Assembly (NCBI RefSeq): GCF_947501165.1
Contig: NZ_CANMUU010000004.1
Span: 124,001-188,000, forward strand
Direction of reading: 5' to 3'
DNA from: an uncultured Allomuricauda sp.
Lineage (GTDB): Bacteria > Bacteroidota > Bacteroidia > Flavobacteriales > Flavobacteriaceae
DNA length: 64,000 nt
This document shows, piece by piece, positions 18,526 to 27,290 of this stretch. Position 1 is the first letter of the stretch. Each line of letters opens with the position of its first letter. Below the pieces are notes generated by a model. The model was not told the origin of the DNA. It did no database searches and worked only from the letters and a program-made list of their open reading frames with translations. A program made the position numbers and the translations under genes.

Positions 18526-19245
18526 TTAGGTACTAGTACCCGTACTTTTTTGAAAGAGTTCCTGCCTATTGGCTACATCCAACTTATTGTAAATATGGGT
18601 GATATGTGTTTTGACCGTACTTAGACTTATAAAGAGTTCGTTTGCTATCTCTTTATTGGTCTTACCTTGTAGAATAAGGTTGCGCACCGTAGTCTCCTGT
18701 CTACTCAGTACAGAGGGTTCCAAAGGCTTTCTTTTTGCCCTAAACCAGAAAAAAGAGACTATCACTATTCCACACAAAATAACAAGTCCTATATTGAACC
18801 AGTAACTCCTAGCAAGTTCGTTTTCCAAACTCTCTTGATTGATAAAAGCCATTTTTTCCTCTAAGAACAGATATTCAGAAGGTGGGATTTGACTTTCTTT
18901 AAGTTCATTTAAAAGGGCAGTGTAATATGCCTTATTTTCACTGATATCGCGGTTTAGTAATTTTTTTTCGTTCAAAAGCTTAATCGCCATTAGCTTCACG
19001 CCTAAAATTTGAATGGAATCCCTGGCATAGGAACGTAGCTCATAATCCGAATTGGAAGAGGAGGAATCACTTAGTTTTAGCTTAGTCTCAAAACGCTTAA
19101 ACTTTTTCCATTCGATTAAGGACAGGTCCTCGTATTTTTTAGTTTGCTCAACTTTTAGCGTTAGGGAACCATCTTTTTCTTGTCCCAAAGAAACTGCCGA
19201 AACCAATAGAAAAGTACCTATAAGCAAGTGTTTAATTACCTTCAT
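18526..19245 (-). CDS. Membrane-anchored LuxR-type HTH regulator
   Basis: 239 residues: signal peptide (MKVIKHLLIGTFLLVSAVSLGQ), a periplasmic stretch of about 125 residues predicted to be helical, one membrane segment (about 149-168) and a C-terminal LuxR helix-turn-helix (about 180-235; QGKTNKEIANELFISLSTVKTHITHIYNKL in parts). The DNA-binding domain would thus sit on the cytoplasmic face of a one-TM sensor. It lies upstream of the outer-membrane protein gene on the same strand. Signal and target are unknown; control of the neighbour is inference. Confidence 0.82.
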   Translation of the reverse strand: MKVIKHLLIGTFLLVSAVSLGQEKDGSLTLKVEQTKKYEDLSLIEWKKFKRFETKLKLSDSSSSNSDYELRSYARDSIQILGVKLMAIKLLNEKKLLNRDISENKAYYTALLNELKESQIPPSEYLFLEEKMAFINQESLENELARSYWFNIGLVILCGIVIVSFFWFRAKRKPLEPSVLSRQETTVRNLILQGKTNKEIANELFISLSTVKTHITHIYNKLDVANRQELFQKSTGTST

Positions 19246-19295
19246 TACTATGGGTTTTTATAAAGTTCCATAAATTCTCAGTTTACTCCAAATAC

Positions 19296-20375
19296 CTAAG
19301 TAAAATTCATAAACAATTTCTGAATACCGTTGTCCAAATCCATTTGAATCTTTGGATCAGTGCAGTTAATCAAGATTGAGATTACCACTTTTTCATTGGG
19401 ATATAAAAAGAAGTTGCTATACGCTCCTACGCTACTGCCCACATGGCCTACAAAGTGGCGGCCATCAATATCCTGGCTTACTTGAAACCCTAAACCATAA
19501 TATGTGGATTCTCCGTTTATACACTGCGCTGTAAATAATTGTTTGTAGGTTTCCTTTTTTAAGAGCTTTTGATCTAAAATAGCTTGTCCCAATTTTGCAA
19601 TATCATCACAGGTGGAACGATAGCCACCACCAGCCAGTTTGTAGAAATTATTGACATCAACTGCTTTTCTAAATCCGGTAGAAGTTCTTGTGTAAAATTC
19701 CGAAATGGAGATTTCTCGCTCTGCTCGAAATGACAGCTCTTCTTTTTCCCTCGCCAGAGTATTGTTCATCTCCAAAGGATACAATATCTTTTCCCTTACA
19801 TACTGTTCAAAAGGAATTCCGCTCGCTTCTTGCATGGCCAATGACAGGAGTACAAAATCAAAACTATTGTATAGATACCCTTTTCCAGGTTCAAAAAGCA
19901 AGGGGTCGTTTTTGAAAATCTCTATGCCTTGCTCAATACTGTACGGTTGGTTTAATGCAAACTCTTTTCCTCTATATGCTCTAATCCCAGCTGTATGTGA
20001 TGCCAATTGCCGGATAGTAAAATCATACTTTTTTTGCGGATAGTCCGGAACATACTCATAAAAAGAGGCATCCCAATGCATCAAACCTTCCTCCACCATT
20101 TTTCCCAAGGCCAACCCTGTAATACATTTTGAAATACTGGCAATTCTGAAAACGGAACGCCTAGGGTCTATTGATTTTTTGGTTTCCAAACTTTCAAAAC
20201 CATATCCTTTTTCTAGGATTCTATCGCCACCTTTCCAAATGGAAACTGCAATACCGGGGATGCGCTTTCCTTTTATCAGGTTTTGAAATATAAAGTCTAA
20301 TTGGGATGTACCTCCCTTTTCTGGTTTAGGATTATTTGGAAAAAGAGTTTTAATAAAATTGGACCAACCGCTCAT
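19296..20375 (-). CDS. Serine beta-lactamase-like hydrolase (class C family) with a repeat-derived insert
   Basis: A 359-residue member of the beta-lactamase/transpeptidase-like family: SISK at 80-83 (nucleophile Ser80, Lys83), YNS at 169-171 in the YxN position and HVGSSVG near the C-terminus in the KTG position. No signal peptide is visible, so it is predicted to stay in the cytoplasm unless it uses another route. Such proteins are often esterases or D-amino acid peptidases rather than true beta-lactamases. Residues about 214-226 (LSFRAEREISISE) are encoded by a palindromic repeat (19711-19734) that also occurs elsewhere in this window. The stop is followed by 50 bases before the LuxR gene. 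Confidence 0.85.
   Translation of the reverse strand: MSGWSNFIKTLFPNNPKPEKGGTSQLDFIFQNLIKGKRIPGIAVSIWKGGDRILEKGYGFESLETKKSIDPRRSVFRIASISKCITGLALGKMVEEGLMHWDASFYEYVPDYPQKKYDFTIRQLASHTAGIRAYRGKEFALNQPYSIEQGIEIFKNDPLLFEPGKGYLYNSFDFVLLSLAMQEASGIPFEQYVREKILYPLEMNNTLAREKEELSFRAEREISISEFYTRTSTGFRKAVDVNNFYKLAGGGYRSTCDDIAKLGQAILDQKLLKKETYKQLFTAQCINGESTYYGLGFQVSQDIDGRHFVGHVGSSVGAYSNFFLYPNEKVVISILINCTDPKIQMDLDNGIQKLFMNFT
19711..19734. repeat. Short palindromic interspersed element, copy a (inside a CDS)
   Basis: The 24-base core ATTTCTCG-CTCTG-CTCGAAATGAC matches copies b (21119-21143) and c (53484-53508). Arms ATTTC and GAAAT face each other. It is in frame within the beta-lactamase-like gene and encodes SFRAEREIS. 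Confidence 0.8.
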
Positions 20376-20378
20376 GAA

Positions 20379-21179
20379 TCACTCTCTAAAAATCAATCGT
20401 CCATTAAAGATTTCTTCAATATCGATAACAGGAGGAACACTTACACTTATTACATCACCCGTTCCACGAATAGTTCCCGATAAACTTTGTTGCGGGTTTA
20501 CAATGATATCATTGGTTCCTCGATGGTCCAGATTTACGTTTTGTGCCAACAGACTTCCGGTCTCAATGCGTGAGTCGCCTGCTGCAACCGTTATATTGAA
20601 ATTTTCAGCTATACCGTTCAATTGAAAAAAAGCAATGCCGTTTACCACAACGGAAATCTGTTCAACATCCAATGTAAGGTCAAATGAACCATCTGTAGTC
20701 TCTGATTCCGTATTCACAAAACTTTCTGCTAGAAGGGTGAGGCTAGGATAACTTAATACACCATCGCTAGAAATTAAAAGTCCCGTACTACTACGAATTT
20801 CAGTAATATTTGGAGATGTGACGTAAATGGTTGAAATTCCAAAATCACGAACAAAATTACATCCATTATCATTTCTGACTGCCAGCCTGCCATTTTCAAC
20901 TTCTGCAGAAATTTCATTGATCAAAAGCTCGCCAGATTCAATCTCGACACGCTGTTCCTCCCCTTGTCTTAAGACTAAATTGAGCTTTTCAAAAACTGTA
21001 ATTGTTGTAAAATTAGGCAATTCCACCTCAACACGGACCAAATCACCAGCGTTCTGAAAACAATCCGGTGCATTTTCAGAATTGCAAGAAATAAAAAGTA
21101 CAAAAAGAAATAAGATAGATTTCTCGACTGCGCTCGAAATGACTTTGCAATTAAGTAAAAGTCTTCTATAATCTAACAT
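20379..21179 (-). CDS. DUF2807 (GIN domain) lipoprotein
   Basis: A 266-residue lipoprotein: the hydrophobic stretch ILFLFVLFIS ends in a lipobox Cys (residue 32), followed by a repetitive DUF2807 beta domain (about 45-255; RIETGSLLAQNV, GTIRGTGDVISV). The ATG at 21179 is the only ATG before the signal; a TTG at 21194 is an alternative. Residues about 12-21 (KVISSAVEKS), which form the charged n-region of the signal, are encoded by palindromic repeat copy b, so the export signal was partly rebuilt by the repeat. It lies 3 bases before the beta-lactamase-like gene, suggesting co-transcription. Function unknown. Confidence 0.78.
   Translation of the reverse strand: MLDYRRLLLNCKVISSAVEKSILFLFVLFISCNSENAPDCFQNAGDLVRVEVELPNFTTITVFEKLNLVLRQGEEQRVEIESGELLINEISAEVENGRLAVRNDNGCNFVRDFGISTIYVTSPNITEIRSSTGLLISSDGVLSYPSLTLLAESFVNTESETTDGSFDLTLDVEQISVVVNGIAFFQLNGIAENFNITVAAGDSRIETGSLLAQNVNLDHRGTNDIIVNPQQSLSGTIRGTGDVISVSVPPVIDIEEIFNGRLIFRE
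21119..21143. repeat. Short palindromic interspersed element, copy b (inside a CDS)
   Basis: The 25-base core ATTTCTCGA-CTGCGC-TCGAAATGAC matches copy a except for one base of length and a few loop bases. It falls in the N-terminal coding region of the DUF2807 lipoprotein in a different reading frame from copy a, giving VISSAVEKS. Confidence 0.85.
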
Positions 21180-21205
21180 CTCTTCTATAGTCAATATCTG
21201 ATTTT

Positions 21206-22309
21206 CTATAACCTAACCCCCACTCCAAATTCAATGGCTTCTGCCGAGGCCCCATGTGATTTTAAGGTGACCGCTCCAAACATTTTCTCTCCAAAATAGC
21301 GCTTTAACCCAATTCGATTATACACCCGACTTTCAAATTCAAAAGGATAATACACATAATACCCCAATTGTGTAATTACGCTCATTTTGTTGACAAACAA
21401 TTCATGCCCTAAAAAAAGACCAGCACGTTTGAAATCAGTATCTTCATCTACATTCAATTCAGGGAATGAAGTGGATTGAAAACGTATCAACTCCTGTAAA
21501 AAGTTAGAAAAAAAGATATCTGCACCAAATTGAATGGCACTTTTCCTACCCAAACGCTTGTCGGCGTAGGCAGAAAAAATCCAAAAACCATATTGCCCCA
21601 AGCCAATTACGTCACTTTCATTCAAACCACCTCTTAAAACCAGATTGTATCGAATAGGTTCCATAATTCTTTTCTTCTTCTCCGGTTTTTTAAAGGCGAT
21701 TGTATTTTTTCCTCCATCCAAATCATACGTGAGTCCCACATTAAAAGCAAGAGTATTGGTAGAGGTATTGGGGGCTCTAAAATTTCCATTGGAGTAATGT
21801 ACAAGGGTCAATCCTGCTTTCACACCAAATCCTTCAAATAGATTTTCTTTATGATAATTGAACATGGCCATGGTGGAACTCAAAAAATGACTTCCATAGG
21901 CATTGTTTCTAAAATTCCTGTTTTTATCGTAAGGATTAGTATTGTAAGAGATTCCTTGACCTATTCGAAATTGTAGATTTCGTTTGAAAAAGTTGAAATT
22001 ATAATGGGCGAACAAGCCGTAGTGCTCTCCTAAAGTGCGATTGTTCATATTTTGATAAACAAATGAAAAACCGGTATCTGGGTATCCATATTCGGATTCC
22101 CATTCATTTTCGCCGTATCGCTTCCTACTATATCCTAAAACAAATCCGCTAGGATGTTCCGAAATAAGATGGGAAATATCTGGATTGTGAAGCAATATGG
22201 AACCATAGAACTGATTAGCATCCAGCACATATTTTCTGGGCGTTTTATTTTCTTGGGAAGTTCCCAAGATAGAGCACAGCAATGTGGTTATAAAAAGTAG
22301 GCGCTTCAT
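21206..22309 (-). CDS. Acyloxyacyl hydrolase / PagL-like outer-membrane protein
   Basis: A 367-residue protein with a signal peptide (MKRLLFITTLLCSILGTSQ) and an outer-membrane barrel pattern. The segment VHYSNGNFRAPN fits the catalytic His-x-Ser-Asn motif of lipid A 3-O-deacylase (PagL) proteins, so it may remove an acyl chain from lipid A. The family's usual length is about 170-200 residues; this one has a larger N-terminal and C-terminal part, as in many Bacteroidota members. The ATG at 22309 begins at the signal; a longer frame to 22402 would overlap metF and is rejected. Confidence 0.72.
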   Translation of the reverse strand: MKRLLFITTLLCSILGTSQENKTPRKYVLDANQFYGSILLHNPDISHLISEHPSGFVLGYSRKRYGENEWESEYGYPDTGFSFVYQNMNNRTLGEHYGLFAHYNFNFFKRNLQFRIGQGISYNTNPYDKNRNFRNNAYGSHFLSSTMAMFNYHKENLFEGFGVKAGLTLVHYSNGNFRAPNTSTNTLAFNVGLTYDLDGGKNTIAFKKPEKKKRIMEPIRYNLVLRGGLNESDVIGLGQYGFWIFSAYADKRLGRKSAIQFGADIFFSNFLQELIRFQSTSFPELNVDEDTDFKRAGLFLGHELFVNKMSVITQLGYYVYYPFEFESRVYNRIGLKRYFGEKMFGAVTLKSHGASAEAIEFGVGVRL

Positions 22310-22328
22310 GAGGCGCAAAAGTAGAAAA

Positions 22329-23282
22329 TTAAAATACCTCTTTGGCGATTGCCTTGATGTTATCTGATTTTCCCATGGAATAATAGTGCAATACCGGAAC
22401 ACCTGCTTCCTTTAGTTCTTTGGATTGTTGAATACACCACTCCACTCCTACTTCACGGACTTCTTTATTGGTCTTACAATTCTCAACAGCGTCAATCAAA
22501 TCTTCAGGAATATCTACTCGGAATACTTGCGGCAATAATTGTAAATGTCGTTTTACAGCAATGGGTTTAATTCCGGGAATAATCGGCACTTCAATTCCAG
22601 CCTTGCGAGCAGCATCTACAAATTCAAAATATTTTTGGTTGTCGAAAAACATTTGGGTCACTACATAATCCGCACCCAAAGCAATTTTTTCCTTCAGGCG
22701 TTTAATATCCGATTTGAGTGAGGGGGCCTCCATATGCTTTTCAGGATATCCTGCAACTCCAATGCAGAAATCTGGACAGTTATCTGTTTCAATTACTTCG
22801 TGAAGATAATTTCCACAATTAAGTTCCTTCACCTGTTTCACCAAATCAGATGCAAATCTGTGTCCTCCTTGGGTAGGTTCAAAATATTTTTCCTCCTTCA
22901 TGGCATCTCCACGAAGCGCCATAACATTATCGATACCCAGATAGTGACAATCCACCAAAAGGTATTCGGTTTCCTCTTTGGTGAATCCTCCACAAAGAAC
23001 ATGCGGAACTGTATCTACATTATATTTATGGGTGATTGAGGCACAAATACCTAAGGTTCCCGGCCGCATACGGGTCAATTTTTTATCCAGAAGACCATCC
23101 CTATCAATGTACACATACTCTTCCCTCGAAGTGGTTACATCAATAAAAGGAGGTTTGAACTCCATCAAAGGGTCGATATTGTTATATAGCTCTTTTATAC
23201 TTCTTCCCTTTACTGGAGGGATAATTTCAAAACTAAAGAGCGTTTCTCCTTTTGCATTTTTTATATGATCGGTAACCTTCAT
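22329..23282 (-). CDS. metF: Methylenetetrahydrofolate reductase
   Basis: FAD-dependent TIM-barrel enzyme reducing 5,10-methylene-THF to 5-methyl-THF, the methyl donor of MetH. The 317 residues show FSFEIIPPVKGRS (catalytic Glu region), VTTSREEY, HYLGIDNVMALRGD and GADYVVTQMFFD. The ATG at 23282 lies 4 bases past the metH stop; an in-frame TTG at 23297 is less likely. It is the third gene of the metH(N)-metH(C)-metF unit controlled by the SAM-I riboswitch at 27024-27160. Confidence 0.94.
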   Translation of the reverse strand: MKVTDHIKNAKGETLFSFEIIPPVKGRSIKELYNNIDPLMEFKPPFIDVTTSREEYVYIDRDGLLDKKLTRMRPGTLGICASITHKYNVDTVPHVLCGGFTKEETEYLLVDCHYLGIDNVMALRGDAMKEEKYFEPTQGGHRFASDLVKQVKELNCGNYLHEVIETDNCPDFCIGVAGYPEKHMEAPSLKSDIKRLKEKIALGADYVVTQMFFDNQKYFEFVDAARKAGIEVPIIPGIKPIAVKRHLQLLPQVFRVDIPEDLIDAVENCKTNKEVREVGVEWCIQQSKELKEAGVPVLHYYSMGKSDNIKAIAKEVF

Positions 23283-23286
23283 AAAA

Positions 23287-25968
23287 TTATACTTCAACGA
23301 TGTTGGGAGCTAACCACTTCTGGGCCACCTCCAACGAAATTTGTTTTCTGTTTGCAAAATCCTCTACTTGGTCTTGCTTTATTTTTCCCAAACCAAAATA
23401 CTTTGCATCTGGGTTCGCAAAATAATACCCACTAACACTAGCTGCGGGCCACATGGCCAAACTCTCAGTAAGCTCAACACCTATCGTATCCTCTACACCT
23501 AAAAGTTTCCAAATGGTCAACTTTTCCAAATGGTCAGGACAAGCTGGATATCCAGGTGCAGGTCGAATGCCTCTGTATTTTTCATCAATCAAATCTTCAT
23601 TTGATAGACTTTCGGATTTTGCGTATCCCCAATGCTTTAACCGTATTTCCTTATGCAAATACTCCGCAAACGCTTCTGCCAACCGGTCGGCAAGCGCTTT
23701 TATCATGATTGCGTTATAATCATCGTGATTTTTCTCAAATTCTTCAGCTAATTCTTTGGTTCCGAATCCAGTTGTAACACAAAAGCAGCCTATGTAATCT
23801 TGAACCCCAGATTCTTTGGGTGCTATAAAATCTGCTAAAGCAATATTGGGGACTCCATCCCTTTTCTTTATTTGTTGACGAAGGGTTCTAAAAATGATAT
23901 TGTTATTTTCAGTTGAGCCGGAACTAACAAGAATGTCATCTTCATCTATTTGGTTGGCTGGAAAGAGACCAAAAATCGCTTTTCCTTTCAAAAGCTTCTC
24001 ATCAATTACCTTCTTGAGCATCTTTTGTGCATCCTGAAATAGTTCTGAAGCCTGTTCCCCTACAATGTCGTCTTCTAGAATATTCGGGTATTTTCCATGC
24101 AAATCCCAACTTCTGAAAAAAGGAGTCCAGTCTATAAAGTCTTCCAACTTTTTCAAATCAAATTCTTCCCAAACCTGAATTCCCAATTGGTTGGGTTCAA
24201 CAACATCTGTGGATTTCCATTCTATTTGGAGTTTGTTCTTTCGTGCTTCGTCCAAACTCAAATATTCCTTTTGCTTGGTGCGGTTCAAAAACTTTTCTCG
24301 GAAGCTTTCGTAATCCAGTTTTACCGTTTTCTTATAGGTATGCGATGTTTCCTTTTGTAACAGGTCTCCCACTACCGTAACCGCTCTTGAAGCATCGTTC
24401 ACATGAACCACGGAATGACTGTAAACTGGGTCAATTTTTACAGCGGTATGTGCTTTACTGGTAGTGGCGCCACCAATAAGCAACGGCACCCGAAACTCTT
24501 GACGTTCCATTTCCTTGGCCAAGAATACCATTTCATCTAAAGATGGGGTAATCAAACCGCTTAAACCGATAATATCAACCTGCTCCTCTTTCGCTTTTTG
24601 AATGATTAGCTCTGGTGGGACCATAACCCCCAAGTCTACAATCTCATAATTGTTACAAGCCAAAACAACACTCACAATGTTTTTTCCAATATCATGAACA
24701 TCACCCTTAACCGTAGCCATCAAAATTTTTCCCGCAGAACTGGTGGTTGAATCTTTAGATTCTTCAATAAATGGAGTCAAATGAGCCACAGCTTTTTTCA
24801 TCACACGGGCCGATTTAACCACTTGAGGTAAAAACATTTTTCCGCTACCAAATAAATCACCAACCACATTCATTCCTGTCATCAAATTGCCTTCAATGAC
24901 TTCCAAAGGTTTTGAAGCTTGTAGTCTGGCCTCTTCCACATCTTCCACAATAAATTGGTCGATTCCCTTAACCAAAGCTCTTGTTATTCGGTCTTGAAGG
25001 GGCTCTTCGCGCCATGACAAATCCACTTTACTTTCCTTGGATTTTCCAACAACTGTTTCTGCAAATTCCAAAAGTCTTTCCGTGGCATCATCCCTTCGGT
25101 TCAGCAACACATCCTCTACATATTCCAACAAATCTTTAGGAATATCATCGTAGACCTCAAGCAAAGCTGGATTAACGATTCCCATATTCATTCCAGCTTT
25201 TATGGCATGGTAGAGGAATGCTGAATGCATGGCCTCACGAACAGTATTGTTCCCTCGGAATGAAAATGAAACATTACTTACTCCACCACTAACGCTACAA
25301 TGCGGAAGGTTTTGGCGAACCCAACGTGTCCCTTCAATAAAATCTAGGGCATTCAATTTATGCTCATCCATTCCTGTACCCACAGGAAAAATATTTAAAT
25401 CAAAAATGATGTCCTCAGGAGCGAAATTCACTTGATTCACTAGAATTCTGTATGATCTTTCTGCAATTTCTATCCGGCGTTCCAGATTATCGGCCTGTCC
25501 CACCTCGTCAAAAGCCATAACGATAACAGCAGCGCCATAGCGTTTTATCAGTTTAGCTTGGCGGATGAATTCTTCCTCACCCTCCTTTAAACTAATGGAA
25601 TTGACCACGCATTTACCTTGCACCACCTGAAGTCCAGCTTCAATAATATCCCATTTTGAGCTATCAATCATAATGGGTACCCTAGCAATGTCGGGTTCGG
25701 CTACAATAAGGTTTAAAAACTTGACCATGGCCTCTTTGCCATCAATCAAGCCGTCATCCATGTTTATGTCGATGATTTGAGCGCCACCCTCCACCTGATG
25801 GCGTGCAACTTCGAGAGCCTCTTCAAACTTTTCTTCTTTTATTAATCTTAGGAACTTTTTGGAACCTGCGACATTGGTCCGTTCGCCAACATTTATGAAG
25901 TTGCTTTCTGGTGTAATGACCAAGGGCTCCAGTCCACTTAGTCTCAAGTATTTTTGGGTGCTCTCCAT
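23287..25968 (-). CDS. metH: B12-dependent methionine synthase, C-terminal polypeptide (split MetH)
   Basis: Carries the folate-binding, cobalamin-binding and reactivation parts of cobalamin-dependent methionine synthase. Order of domains in 893 residues: pterin-binding barrel (about 15-280, [25 protein letters not shown]), helical cap (about 330-420), B12-binding Rossmann domain with the DVHDIGKN motif (lower axial His) and [14 protein letters not shown], then the AdoMet activation domain with [12 protein letters not shown]. The homocysteine-binding domain is missing here and is encoded by the separate gene 18 bases upstream. Such splitting is seen in Flavobacteriia and other Bacteroidota and is not a frameshift: both parts have their own starts and stops. 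Confidence 0.95.
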   Translation of the reverse strand: MESTQKYLRLSGLEPLVITPESNFINVGERTNVAGSKKFLRLIKEEKFEEALEVARHQVEGGAQIIDINMDDGLIDGKEAMVKFLNLIVAEPDIARVPIMIDSSKWDIIEAGLQVVQGKCVVNSISLKEGEEEFIRQAKLIKRYGAAVIVMAFDEVGQADNLERRIEIAERSYRILVNQVNFAPEDIIFDLNIFPVGTGMDEHKLNALDFIEGTRWVRQNLPHCSVSGGVSNVSFSFRGNNTVREAMHSAFLYHAIKAGMNMGIVNPALLEVYDDIPKDLLEYVEDVLLNRRDDATERLLEFAETVVGKSKESKVDLSWREEPLQDRITRALVKGIDQFIVEDVEEARLQASKPLEVIEGNLMTGMNVVGDLFGSGKMFLPQVVKSARVMKKAVAHLTPFIEESKDSTTSSAGKILMATVKGDVHDIGKNIVSVVLACNNYEIVDLGVMVPPELIIQKAKEEQVDIIGLSGLITPSLDEMVFLAKEMERQEFRVPLLIGGATTSKAHTAVKIDPVYSHSVVHVNDASRAVTVVGDLLQKETSHTYKKTVKLDYESFREKFLNRTKQKEYLSLDEARKNKLQIEWKSTDVVEPNQLGIQVWEEFDLKKLEDFIDWTPFFRSWDLHGKYPNILEDDIVGEQASELFQDAQKMLKKVIDEKLLKGKAIFGLFPANQIDEDDILVSSGSTENNNIIFRTLRQQIKKRDGVPNIALADFIAPKESGVQDYIGCFCVTTGFGTKELAEEFEKNHDDYNAIMIKALADRLAEAFAEYLHKEIRLKHWGYAKSESLSNEDLIDEKYRGIRPAPGYPACPDHLEKLTIWKLLGVEDTIGVELTESLAMWPAASVSGYYFANPDAKYFGLGKIKQDQVEDFANRKQISLEVAQKWLAPNIVEV

Positions 25969-25986
25969 TATCCGAAGGATTCCTTT

Positions 25987-26988
25987 TTAGGCAGGAACAA
26001 CAAGTTTTCTGGGTTCATATTTTGTGACAAGGTCAGCAATTGCTTTGATGTGGTCAGGTGTTGTGCCGCAACACCCTCCAACAATATTTACCAATCCTTT
26101 TTCCAAATACTCCTCAATCTGATCGCGCATTTGTTCTGGTGTCTCATCATATTCTCCAAAAGCGTTGGGAAGTCCAGCATTAGGATGTGCAGAAACGGCA
26201 AAGTCCGATTTCGCTGAAATGACCTCCAAATGGGGGACTAATTGTTTAGCACCCAAGGCACAATTAAAACCTACGGAAAGAATGGGAATATGCGAAATGG
26301 AAATTAAAAAAGCTTGGGCCGTTTGCCCAGAAAGAGTTCTTCCTGAAGCATCGGTAATGGTACCGCTAACCATTATGGGAATTTCTATTCCACGTTCATC
26401 TTTGACTTCTTCTATAGCAAAAAGTGCTGCCTTAGCGTTCAGGGTATCAAAAATGGTTTCTACTAAAAGGATATCAGCACCTCCATCCACTAGAGCTTCG
26501 GCTTGTTGCTTATATGCAATTCGAAGTTCATCAAACGAAATAGCTCTAAATCCAGGGTCATTCACATCAGGGGACATACTCGCAGTTTTGTTGGTAGGCC
26601 CCATGCTACCAGCTACAAATCGGGGTTTATGGGGTTCAAGCTCTGTAAATTCATTGGCAACTTCTTTTGCAATGCGTGCCGACTCATAATTTAGATCATA
26701 AACCAAATCCTCCATGTGGTAATCAGCCATGGCCACAGTGGTCCCAGAAAAAGTGTTGGTTTCTACAATATCTGCTCCGGCAGCATAGTACTTGCGGTGT
26801 ACCTCTGCAATAGCTTTGGGTTGTGTCAATGACAACAAATCGTTGTTTCCTTTTAAAGGATGTTCCCAATCCTTGAATCTTTCTCCGCGAAAATCTTCTT
26901 CTTGGAACTGATATCGTTGCAACATGGTACCCATTGCACCATCCAGCACCAATATCCGTTCCTTTAATAATTCTTCAATTTTAGACAT
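25987..26988 (-). CDS. Methionine synthase homocysteine-binding subunit (split MetH, N-terminal part)
   Basis: A 333-residue homocysteine S-methyltransferase domain equal to the N-terminal module of MetH. It begins [16 protein letters not shown] and contains the zinc-binding cysteines in GFNCALGA and [10 protein letters not shown]. It must work with the C-terminal polypeptide encoded next. A SAM-I riboswitch ends 35 bases before the ATG at 26988, so high SAM should reduce expression of the whole metH-metF unit. Confidence 0.93.
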   Translation of the reverse strand: MSKIEELLKERILVLDGAMGTMLQRYQFQEEDFRGERFKDWEHPLKGNNDLLSLTQPKAIAEVHRKYYAAGADIVETNTFSGTTVAMADYHMEDLVYDLNYESARIAKEVANEFTELEPHKPRFVAGSMGPTNKTASMSPDVNDPGFRAISFDELRIAYKQQAEALVDGGADILLVETIFDTLNAKAALFAIEEVKDERGIEIPIMVSGTITDASGRTLSGQTAQAFLISISHIPILSVGFNCALGAKQLVPHLEVISAKSDFAVSAHPNAGLPNAFGEYDETPEQMRDQIEEYLEKGLVNIVGGCCGTTPDHIKAIADLVTKYEPRKLVVPA

Positions 26989-27023
26989 AAAACTTTTTGG
27001 TCAAAAAAATGACGTGTTTAGAT

Positions 27024-27160
27024 GTTATCAAAAAGATTGGAAAAGAATACTCTTTAGAAGTCATCTTTTTCCGCATAAGCGAAATAGAATGTAGCACCTT
27101 CTCGAAGACGAGGGTTGCCAAGGTTTCAAAGGGTCTACTCCCTCCACCTTTCTTGATAAC
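27024..27160 (-). promoter_or_regulatory. SAM-I (S-box) riboswitch upstream of split metH-metF
   Basis: On the minus strand from 27160: GTTATCAAGAAAGGTGGAGG, then a kink-turn/core region ending TGAAACCTTGGCAACC, the P3 hairpin CTCGTCTTCGAG, AAGGTGCTACATTCT, a P4 stem-loop, and the closing arm TTGATAAC (27024-27031). These are the hallmark blocks of the SAM-I aptamer. P1 is 8 bp (GTTATCAA / TTGATAAC). No strong terminator follows before the ATG 36 bases away, so control of translation or early termination by another route is likely. Confidence 0.95.
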
Positions 27161-27240
27161 ATTTCAATTTATTCATGAACTAGAACGTAAAGTAAAGACA
27201 CAAAGTTTTTAAAAACAAATGAATTGCCTTCAAAATAGAA

Positions 27241-27263
27241 AGCCTCCCAAGATTTGGGAGGCT
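27241..27263 (-). terminator. Terminator of the sulfite reductase-cobA-FNR unit
   Basis: AGCCTCCCAA / TTGGGAGGCT, a 10-bp perfect stem with a 3-base loop, followed on the minus strand by the T-rich TTTCTATTTTG. It is 28 bases past the stop of the reductase gene ending at 27291. Confidence 0.8.
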
Positions 27264-27290
27264 ACTAGCTAAAACAAATAATTTTCATTG

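Noticed and set aside
22310..22402. Longer N-terminus of the PagL-like protein
   Set aside because: It would overlap metF and put the signal peptide in the middle of the protein.
23283..23297. TTG start for metF at 23297
   Set aside because: It would overlap the metH stop; the ATG at 23282 gives a normal 4-base gap and standard N-terminus.
25969..25986. Frameshift joining the two metH genes
   Set aside because: Both have proper starts, stops and complete domain borders, and the same split is known in other Bacteroidota.
26165..26689. A 174-codon open frame on the plus strand opposite metH (N-terminal part)
   Set aside because: It lies wholly inside a confident gene in the antisense direction, has no recognisable domain, and its composition follows the codon bias of the opposite strand.
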